A stretch of DNA of 64,000 nucleotides from Lates calcarifer (lineage: Eukaryota > Chordata > Actinopteri > Centropomidae). The translations under genes were made by a program, and so were the position numbers. The stretch spans positions 7,054,556-7,118,555 of the forward strand of contig NC_066850.1 of the NCBI RefSeq assembly GCF_001640805.2. Reading direction: 5' to 3'. The notes below the pieces were generated by a model. The model ran no database searches and had not been told where the DNA came from. It saw only the letters and a list, made by a program, of their open reading frames with translations. Of this stretch, positions 58,401-64,000 are shown piece by piece; the stretch's first letter is position 1; each line of letters opens with the position of its first letter.

Positions 58401-60996
58401 TGCTGGAAATACAAAAAATTACAGGCAGGTAAGTAAAGTGAGTTGAAATCACAACGATTTTGAATAATTATATAAAAATAAAATTTTTTCAGTATTTTTT
58501 CAATATTATTATTAAGTATTATTAAAATTCTTTCCAGTCTGTCAAAACAGGATCATACAGACAGTATAATCAATGACATTTAAAGGAATTTGTTTTTAGT
58601 CATCATATAAAAGAATATTTAAACATTTTGAGAAATTCACAGACAGATTCGAGAGGCCAATACTGATATTGATATTTGAAAGTTAAAAAAAATCAGATAC
58701 AAGTATATTGTGAATAATGGAATTATTATGTAATAGTGATTTGTTTTAACATAAATGTGTAACAAAAGCAACAAATCTTGACACTCATTTTTCTTTCTAT
58801 ATTTTTTTCTTGATTGTGACCAGATAGGCTACATATAAAGTCTGACATTTTACAATTCAAAAAACGTTGTACGTGCTCTCTAGTGGCCAAACAGTGTAAT
58901 GGCAAAACTGTCTCTAAATGACCTTTAACCTCTTTAGCATTTCTTTACTGCAATTTTCTTGTTACTTATCAGCTTATACACCTAAACTGGTATATCTGCA
59001 ATAAGCTATTGACTGATGTACTTTAACAGCCTGGCCACTGAATCCCAGTCTGGCTTTAAGGCACATAACCAACAGATGTCGTTTTTACATTTTGGCTTTG
59101 ATACAAATTAAACAAACGAGATGTAATATGTTAGTTGAGCTTCAGAGTTGTTCAGACAGAGCAAAGCTAGCTGTTTCCCCCTATTTCCAGTCTTTATGCT
59201 AGGCTAAGCTAACTGGCTGCTAGCTGCAGTTTCATATTTACTGTATGAGAATGGTATCAGTTTTCTCATGTAACTCTTGGCAAGAATGCAAAGAAAGCTA
59301 ATTCGACCATTTGACACCCTACTTGTTTTTCAACCACTATCAAACTAAGGCCTAACTCGTAATTTAGATTTATTAAGTGTTCTTTTCACCTCAAACTGTC
59401 CCAAGGCAGTAATTGATAGTGTTGTTTTTTTTTACAGATGTAAGAACCTCCTGCTCCGAACACATAAAAGAATGGGTGTGTCCGTGAGCTGCTAAATCTG
59501 TGGAAGTAAAGACTAATCCCATTACTTCTTATCATTCTTTTTATGTATCTCATTAACAAAATGAAGATTAATTGCTATGAATTCAGTATGTGTCACAGAA
59601 CCATACATTGTGATAGTTCACGAATCGCAGCTCAATAATAAAGATGCAAACTTACTAGAAAGTGAAGTTATCACCGTATTCAGATGAGGTGATGTTGTGT
59701 AGGAATGACCAATTGGAGTCAGGGTCATACAAATGGGGGTTGGCATAGCCACCAAAGCGACCATGACATGAATCTACAAGGTTGAGGAGAGAAAGGTAAA
59801 GGTGAGATGGATGGTGCACACGTCAAATATCTAAAATGTGTAGGACTGTATTGTGCTTCCTCTGAAGTCTATAAGAAAGCAAGATTTAGTGTGTGTGTGT
59901 GTGTGCATTCAGTTCTACGCTGCTAATCAAATACAGATGTGCTTAAACACACCCTTTAAGGGTGCCTTACCAGAGTTCCACCAGTTGTCACATGAGGTCC
60001 AGGGCAGGGGACTTCTGAAGGCGTTAATCAGGTAGAAGATAGCCCAGGCCAGAACCACAATGTAGTAGATGTTTAGATAGATCACAATCACTTGGGATGC
60101 GATCCCCACCCCTGCAGGACACAATGAGAGTCTACACAGTTAGTGAACGTTTCTGGCTGCTGTCTTCTTCTGTGTTATGTAATATCTACAGCTCCTTAGT
60201 GGTGGCTTGGTTCCCAGTCTCCAGCACTGATATACACATACATTCTTGTGGTTCACTTTGGTTTAACATCACAAGCATTTGACATCAACAGTCAGTCAAT
60301 CATTACCTGCATGTCAACTGAATATTTCTTGTGTAACTCTACAAAAAAATCTGTCTGAGCCTTGTTTTTTTACCCTGAAACATGGGGCATATCTTCCTCC
60401 AGGCGGTGACCCCGCCCTCGCTGGTGTACTGGCCCAACGCCGTCTCCAGGAAGAACACAGGGATGCCACAAAAGAAGAGGAACACAAAGTAGGGGATGAA
60501 GAAAACACCTGAAAAGAAACAAAGAATATTGGCGTGCACTGACAGGTAAATACATAAAAAGTCATAAATCCCCTGAATAATAAAGTATTTATTTAACTAA
60601 CTAGGATAAATCTGTATTGAATGGAATTAATAGTGAGATTACACTATTCTCAGTTTTACTTTGTAAAAAAGGAACTCACATACAGAATGATTTAAAAGGT
60701 TAAAATAAAAGTCATCTTTTGGGGGGTGGAATCTTTACAGAGGAATCAAGCCAAAATGTTACATTGTGAAATCTGGTCTGACTAGAGGTAAATCCATTAT
60801 CCACATATCCCTCACCTCCTCCGTTCTTGTAGCACAGATAGGGGAAACGCCAGACGTTTCCAAGGCCAATGATTTCTCCAGCCATGGAGAGTATGAACTC
60901 CATGTTATTGGCCCATTTACCCCTCGGCTGAACCTCTTCTTCGGGTGTCCCTTTGTCTGACCCTGAGCCTCTTACTGGGGCTGTTTCCTCAGTCAT
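49255..60996 (-). CDS. slc6a13-like: SLC6A12/A13/A11-clade sodium- and chloride-dependent transporter (GAT-2/BGT-1-like), divergent
   Basis: This complete 15-exon gene encodes 629 residues (mammalian SLC6A12/A13: 602-614). Exons: 60816-60996, 60374-60508, 59971-60111, 59656-59773, 58352-58402, 57437-57566, 56816-56950, 54670-54773, 54449-54573, 53876-53988, 53644-53781, 52710-52812, 50092-50192, 49531-49677 and 49255-49422. TM1 has [15 protein letters not shown], with the Glu typical of GAT-2/GAT-3/BGT-1 in place of the GAT-1 Tyr. Other marks are [24 protein letters not shown], loop-2 Cys146/Cys155, sequons at 173, 179, 188 and 193, [16 protein letters not shown] in TM6 and GLDSQ (Asp409, Ser410) in TM8. 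The substrate is GABA, betaine, taurine or a related osmolyte; I cannot choose. TM10-12 (458-574) diverge strongly from all mammalian members, so orthology to SLC6A13 specifically is unproven. Confidence 0.92.
49531..49677 (-). CDS. slc6a13-like: slc6a13-like exon 14: TM11 end and TM12 (divergent)
   Basis: The exon encodes [20 protein letters not shown] and [20 protein letters not shown], ending ALWK. The usual YPxWGxxxGWxxALSSM motif is reduced to [19 protein letters not shown]. The reading frame is open, with normal splice sites. Confidence 0.88.
50092..50192 (-). CDS. slc6a13-like: slc6a13-like exon 13: loop and start of TM11
   Basis: The exon encodes [20 protein letters not shown] and [14 protein letters not shown]. 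Confidence 0.94.
50193..52709 (-). other. slc6a13-like: slc6a13-like intron 12
   Basis: No exon was recognised in this 2.5 kb intron. A family B repeat copy lies at about 51950-52070, and a purine-rich patch at 50690-50800. Confidence 0.6.
51950..52070 (-). repeat. dispersed repeat, family B (reverse copy)
   Basis: The + strand shows AGTTAGACAAGAAGATTGAT, ACCTCTCTCATGTCTGTAC and AACATGAAGCTGCAGCCAGC. These are the reverse complement of modules in the 59150-59320 copy. Confidence 0.65.
52710..52812 (-). CDS. slc6a13-like: slc6a13-like exon 12: TM10 (divergent)
   Basis: The exon encodes [20 protein letters not shown] and [13 protein letters not shown]. Family members usually read [20 protein letters not shown], so several positions are unusual. 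Splice sites and frame are intact. Confidence 0.93.
52813..53643 (-). other. slc6a13-like: slc6a13-like intron 11 with a family A copy
   Basis: The intron contains repeated CATGCTAACATTT units near 53150, 53210 and 53270, then GGTGCTAAATGAAAAGTCAG at about 53364, consistent with a local expansion of part of family A. No exon was recognised. Confidence 0.6.
53644..53781 (-). CDS. slc6a13-like: slc6a13-like exon 11: TM9
   Basis: The exon encodes [38 protein letters not shown] and [15 protein letters not shown] places it in the GAT-2/3/BGT clade. Confidence 0.95.
53876..53988 (-). CDS. slc6a13-like: slc6a13-like exon 10: loop 4 and TM8
   Basis: The exon encodes [32 protein letters not shown] and GLDSQ, including the Na2-site Asp-Ser pair. 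Confidence 0.95.
54449..54573 (-). CDS. slc6a13-like: slc6a13-like exon 9: TM7 and loop 4
   Basis: The exon encodes [35 protein letters not shown] and EEVVSS. Confidence 0.95.
54670..54773 (-). CDS. slc6a13-like: slc6a13-like exon 8: TM6
   Basis: The exon encodes [20 protein letters not shown] and [18 protein letters not shown] resembles BGT-1 (ICQG) more than GAT-2/GAT-3 (ICLG) as I recall them. Confidence 0.95.
54774..56815 (-). other. slc6a13-like: slc6a13-like intron 7
   Basis: No exon was recognised. A short (ATG)n tract lies at 56608-56623 and an AAGCTT-type tandem near 55732-55747. Open frames on both strands here have no domain signature. Confidence 0.6.
56816..56950 (-). CDS. slc6a13-like: slc6a13-like exon 7: TM5 and loop 3
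   Basis: The exon encodes [38 protein letters not shown] and KLADPQ. Its length (135 bases) equals that of the slc6a1-like counterpart. Confidence 0.95.
57100..57330 (+). repeat. possible dispersed repeat fragment
   Basis: The stretch contains GGCTAACATGTTAGCAGTTA, then ATCTGGCTCTATAGCTGCTA and ACCAGCTGGTCGCTAAC. I recognise the second string as recurrent in percomorph genomes. The boundaries are unclear. Confidence 0.45.
57437..57566 (-). CDS. slc6a13-like: slc6a13-like exon 6: TM4
   Basis: The exon encodes [38 protein letters not shown] and KTTGK. Confidence 0.94.
58352..58402 (-). CDS. slc6a13-like: slc6a13-like exon 5: end of loop 2 (51 bases)
   Basis: This small exon encodes [16 protein letters not shown], matching the SPxxEFWE position of the family, with Thr instead of Glu after the Trp. 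Acceptor TTTCCAG, donor GTGAGA. The frame joins both neighbours. Confidence 0.85.
58403..59655 (-). other. slc6a13-like: slc6a13-like intron 4
   Basis: AT-rich DNA without a recognised exon; it holds the best preserved family B repeat copy (59150-59320). Confidence 0.6.
59150..59320 (+). repeat. dispersed repeat, family B
   Basis: The stretch reads CTAGCTGTTTCCCCCTATTT, CCAGTCTTTATGCTAGGCTA, CTAACTGGCTGCTAGCTGCA and CTCTTGGCAAGAATGC in order. I recognise this as a very abundant percomorph repeat. It is non-coding. Confidence 0.7.
59656..59773 (-). CDS. slc6a13-like: slc6a13-like exon 4: extracellular loop 2
   Basis: The exon encodes [20 protein letters not shown] and then [10 protein letters not shown] and GDNFTF. 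It contains the second loop cysteine and several sequons. It is little conserved, so its call rests on splice sites, frame continuity and the Cys/sequon pattern. Confidence 0.85.
59971..60111 (-). CDS. slc6a13-like: slc6a13-like exon 3: TM3 and start of loop 2
   Basis: The exon encodes [31 protein letters not shown] and [12 protein letters not shown]. Confidence 0.95.
60374..60508 (-). CDS. slc6a13-like: slc6a13-like exon 2: TM2 and loop
   Basis: The exon encodes [39 protein letters not shown] and CPMFQ. Confidence 0.95.
60816..60996 (-). CDS. slc6a13-like: slc6a13-like exon 1: N-terminus and TM1
   Basis: Residues 1-60 begin [16 protein letters not shown] and include [20 protein letters not shown] and [14 protein letters not shown]. 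The ATG is at 60994-60996. An acceptor CAACAG at 61008 suggests the exon starts at 61007. Confidence 0.95.
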
Positions 60997-61360
60997 GGTC
61001 TCTCAGTCTGTTGTATACACACATAATAAACACTTGTGAAATGCAAACCATGTCTCTTATGTTCTCTCCAACTTCCTTCCACAAATGCAAATATGGACCA
61101 GAAGCCTTTAAAATTTTATAGCTCTCATATCTAACCTTATAGCACATGCTACACTATATTAAAGTCACATACTTTGGTTAAACTAGTTCCAGAAGACTGA
61201 AGCTCTAACACAACCACCAGACTCTTAAATGCAATTGATTGGTTACAACTTCATTGCTCAACTGACTTGTGATGAAGACAATAAATGCAAGATATAATGA
61301 GCTAATTATTAATTAAACATTTCTAGCCTCTAAATAAAGCATTGAGTGCATAGAACTCAC

Positions 61361-61500
61361 CCGTGAGCTTGCAGTGGGCGCCTACAATAAAATCCTTTGA
61401 CTGACTGAGCGAGGTCTGAAGAAAAGACTTTTTCTGAGGAGGGGGGAGTGTCCTGAAGGATACCACACACTCTCTCGCTTTCCCATGCGTGTTCCCAGTG
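61361..61500 (-). promoter_or_regulatory. slc6a13-like: probable first (non-coding) exon of the slc6a13-like gene
   Basis: A good donor (CTCACGG then GTGAGT on the - strand) lies at 61360/61361 and could join the acceptor at 61008, giving a 5' UTR. The upper boundary is a guess; no TATA box stands out. Confidence 0.4.
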
Positions 61501-61874
61501 CTCCTTACCCGCAAAACCTCAAAAACTTAATTTGCAAGCATAGATTATAGGTTGCAAGCTGGAGCATGTGTTTTTATTCTATAACCCAGACTTTTGTGTG
61601 TTATTTTATTTCTGCAGACAGGCATAGCCCATCAGATGTCTACTTCTGTACCAAGGACCTGTTATATAACTACTGTATCTATGTACAGCTTATTCTCAGT
61701 TAAACCACTTCATGTGAGCGGTGAATTTCTGCACGATTGTTTACCTGACAGAAAAAACCGAGGGCAACAGTGCCCTCTGTACGACGGAGGCGTTACATCA
61801 CGTTGACGCATTGACGTATAGTACCTGACGAAGCAGGAAATAAAAGTAAACAACGTATAACAGGAAGACGAAAA
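61501..61874. promoter_or_regulatory. divergent promoter region between the slc6a13-like gene and parp11
   Basis: Fewer than 900 bases separate the two start codons, and the genes point away from each other. Close to parp11 the DNA becomes CpG-richer, and three TGACG half-sites (61804, 61812, 61826) occur within 27 bases. No TATA box was found. Confidence 0.45.
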
Positions 61875-62001
61875 ATGTTATGCAGCGTTAGTCATCCATT
61901 CTCGTTCCGAGTTTGTGTTTTTTCTGGTGCTTTACTAATAATGCGTGGAGGATTTATCCCCGATAAGGACAGGGACCCAGGTAGAGGCAGGCTGAGAACT
62001 G
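61875..62001 (+). CDS. parp11: parp11 exon 1: possible N-terminal extension
   Basis: From ATG 61875 the frame (MLCSVSHPFSFRVC...) stays open to a consensus donor, CTG then GTAAGA, and joins exon 2 in frame. A second ATG at 61941 would start MRGGFIPDKDRDPG. Neither sequence is conserved as far as I know, so this exon may be partly or fully 5' UTR. Confidence 0.5.
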
Positions 62002-64000
62002 GTAAGACACCCGCAGAGCTGAGAGGAGTCGGGTGCGGCAGCCGCTAATGGTAGCTAGCTCCTGTATAATTTGAGTTTGTTTACAGGATGAAATGCCCTC
62101 ACGGCCATGGCTTAAAAACATCTCCTTGACGTTAGGTTTGTCTGACGAATAAAACATAATATTGTCCCCCCCCCCCCACCAACCCCCTACACTCACTCCA
62201 ACCCCTCCCCACTCCCGTACCTAAAAAAAAAAAAAAAAGCTGCGATTTGCCTAAGTGTGTCCGCGTGTTTTCGTTTATTCATTTCAGATTTAGCTATGTT
62301 AGCCATCAGATCGTCAGAGGAGGAGTCCACTGAGATTGAGGAGATGGACACCTCAGAGCCCAACTGGTGTTGGTTCTACTTGGCTGAGTGTGGAGTGTGG
62401 CACATGTTTGAGGTAGTTCACAGGACACGACAACTCTGAGCATCACAATGCACTGTCTAACAGTCTTTATACTGCATATTCCCCGCCTATTGCCCCTCCC
62501 TCCGTGATTGTTAACTGTCAGTCCCGCTGAGTTGCGGATTTCTGCTGCATGTAGATAAACAAGAGTATAGCTGCAGTCGATTAGTCGATTGAAAGAAAAT
62601 ACATTTCAGCTGTTTTAAAACTTGATTAATCATGTAAGTTGTTTTCCAACCAACACACATTTTACAGACCTAACAATTGTTTTTAAGATGTTATGGTGAA
62701 AATTTATTTCCTCGAGTGTAATGTGACTTCTTCAAATTGTGTGTTTTTTCTTGACCAACAGACCAAATATACAATTTACTATCACACATGAAACTAAGAA
62801 AAGCAGCTACAGATGAGCTGGAACTAACTAATGTTTGCCTTTTTTGTTTAAAAAAGGACTGAGATGATTAGTTGATTATCCAGTAGTTAATTTTCTGTCA
62901 GTCAACTAACTGATTCATTGATTAATCATTTCAGTTTTTCAGTAGATTAATTCATTTTTCTAATTTTCCCTGTCAGATTGATCCCAGTGCAGCCTGCTCT
63001 GTGACCAGCGCTCAGATCGAGCAGTGCTACAACAGAAACCAACGCGGTGTTATGGAATTCTACACGGCCAAGTATACGTACAGACTTGATTTTTCAGGTG
63101 TGTAGATCAAGACCAACTTTTTCCATGACACTGCACAGTCAAGGGAGAAATACAGTCACTTTGTTCAGACAGAGAATATTCAGCTTTAAGATTCTTCAAA
63201 GGAAAGCAGTGTGGTGAAGATAAGTCATTCTGTATGTGAGTTAATCCTGTTTTAAAAGTTGTACATGAATATGAATTTTTTTTAACCCTAATCTTAATTC
63301 AATTCTTTGCCAGTTATGCGGCAGATCAATGTCACAACAGGGAAGCAGCGGCCAATCAAACGCTCCCTCCATTCTGCAACCGGTTTCAGGTGAGATTTGC
63401 TGGTTAAAGTGCAAAGAATTTTTCTGTCTTCACTCAGTCCCTTCACCCAGCAGAAAAGAAATGTTAGAGAGAAATTTACAGGGAGCAGGATTAGGTTGGG
63501 AGTAAGGAGAGCAGCCATTACATGAAGGGTCAGGGTTCAAGCATCTGCCAATCTCAGGAATCCTTGAGGCAAACCCTGAAATACTATCAGCTCTGCAGGG
63601 AGCTGCCCTGCTGCTAACGTTTAGTTTTGGTTTCCAGAAAGCCAAGAGCAGGAAGAAAGAGGATGCTCCTAAAAGGCACCGGCGCAATGACATAATGCAA
63701 ATCTCTCTTTCACTTATTCTGTCAGGTTTATTTGTGATAATCTTGCCTTGCCTGTTCCCTGTCACTGGGAGAGAATCAATACAGACGAGCCCTATCAGGT
63801 GAGGTCTGGCATTATTTATTTGAAACTTCAAACCAGTCTTTTGATAGTGTTGATAGTCTTCTGCTTCTTTGACCATTTTACTCATATGTGATTGTGTTTT
63901 TTCAGCTCATCCAGCTGGGCAGAGACACGTATGAGTTTAAAGAAGTAGCCAGACTGTATGAAAGGACAATGGACCATCCAATAAAATCCATCCAGAGGAT
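61875..64000 (+). CDS. parp11: parp11: protein mono-ADP-ribosyltransferase PARP11 (5' part)
   Basis: PARP11 is a WWE-domain mono-ADP-ribosyltransferase linked to the nuclear envelope and to interferon-receptor turnover in mammals. Exons in the window are 61875-62001, 62288-62412, 62977-63097, 63314-63389, 63726-63798 and 63906-64000 (continuing). The WWE domain runs from EPNWCWFYLAECGVWHMFE through FYTAKYTYRLDF to VTTGKQRPIKR. PVPCHWERI and YEFKEVARLYERTMDHPIKS lead into the catalytic domain, whose NAD-binding core lies beyond the right edge. The match to human PARP11 (MDTSDTQWGWFYLAECGKW, NLTTGKQRLIKR) is strong. The start is uncertain: in-frame ATGs exist at 61875, 61941 and 62297. Confidence 0.93.
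62288..62412 (+). CDS. parp11: parp11 exon 2: start of WWE domain
   Basis: The exon encodes LAMLAIRSSEEESTEIEEMD and then EPNWCWFYLAECGVWHMFE. Acceptor TTCATTTCAG, donor GTAGTT (weak). MDTSEPNWCWFYLAECG matches PARP11. Confidence 0.93.
62413..62976 (+). other. parp11: parp11 intron 2
   Basis: AT-rich intron without a recognised exon or named repeat. It includes several TTAATCGATTA-like variants (for example near 62578 and 62625). Confidence 0.6.
62977..63097 (+). CDS. parp11: parp11 exon 3: WWE domain
   Basis: The exon encodes IDPSAACSVTSAQIEQCYNR, then GVMEFYTAKYTYRLDFS. Confidence 0.93.
63314..63389 (+). CDS. parp11: parp11 exon 4: end of WWE domain
   Basis: The exon encodes VMRQINVTTGKQRPIKRSLH and SATGF. 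QxNxTTGKQRxIKR is a PARP11/12-type WWE signature. Confidence 0.93.
63726..63798 (+). CDS. parp11: parp11 exon 5: linker
   Basis: The exon encodes FICDNLALPVPCHWERINTD and EPYQ, corresponding to human YICENEAIPMPPHWENVN. Confidence 0.92.
63906..64000 (+). CDS. parp11: parp11 exon 6: start of catalytic region (cut by window end)
   Basis: The exon encodes LIQLGRDTYEFKEVARLYER and TMDHPIKSIQR and is truncated by the window edge. Confidence 0.92.

Noticed and set aside
62257..62439. An apparent 60-codon parp11 start exon beginning MSACFRLF.
   Set aside because: Its first codons lie upstream of a clear acceptor (TTCATTTCAG) and are intronic, and its last codons run past a donor. Only 62288-62412 is exon.

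Overview
This window is vertebrate nuclear DNA, almost certainly from a ray-finned (teleost, probably percomorph) fish. Its genes have many exons with GT..AG introns. Introns and intergenic DNA are rich in CA/TG and TA microsatellites and carry degraded repeats of a kind common in percomorph genomes. The four proteins match vertebrate families closely. I found no bacterial operon, CRISPR array, tRNA or rRNA gene, or intact mobile element with coding capacity.

Layout: (1) 1-25111, + strand: the 3' half of iqsec3 (IQ motif and Sec7 domain ARF-GEF 3), nine coding exons covering most of Sec7, the PH domain and the C-terminal tail; the gene begins upstream of the window. (2) 25112-29414: iqsec3 3' UTR and convergent intergenic DNA. 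(3) 29415-39300, - strand: a complete 14-exon SLC6A1-type (GAT-1 clade) GABA transporter, 597 residues, with a probable 5' UTR exon near 41.4 kb. (4) 41.5-49.1 kb: intergenic DNA with repeats. (5) 49255-60996, - strand: a complete 15-exon transporter of the SLC6A12/A13/A11 clade, 629 residues, divergent in its last third. (6) 61008-61874: a short divergent promoter region. (7) 61875-64000, + strand: the 5' part of parp11 (WWE domain and start of the catalytic region), which runs off the right end.

Gene order compares with human 12p13.33-p13.32, where IQSEC3 lies beside SLC6A12 and SLC6A13, with PARP11 in the same band region. The unusual point is a GAT-1-type transporter here; in human, SLC6A1 lies on 3p25 near SLC6A11 and IQSEC1. 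The locus may therefore keep an ancient duplicate of SLC6A1 that mammals lost. Functionally, IQSEC3 organises ARF6 signalling at inhibitory synapses and the GAT-type transporters clear GABA or related osmolytes, so part of the neighbourhood has an inhibitory-neurotransmission theme; PARP11 is unrelated.

Exon boundaries were deduced by hand from reading frame, splice consensus and family homology. All three SLC6/PARP11 reconstructions and the iqsec3 part stay in frame across every junction, with no frameshift or internal stop.
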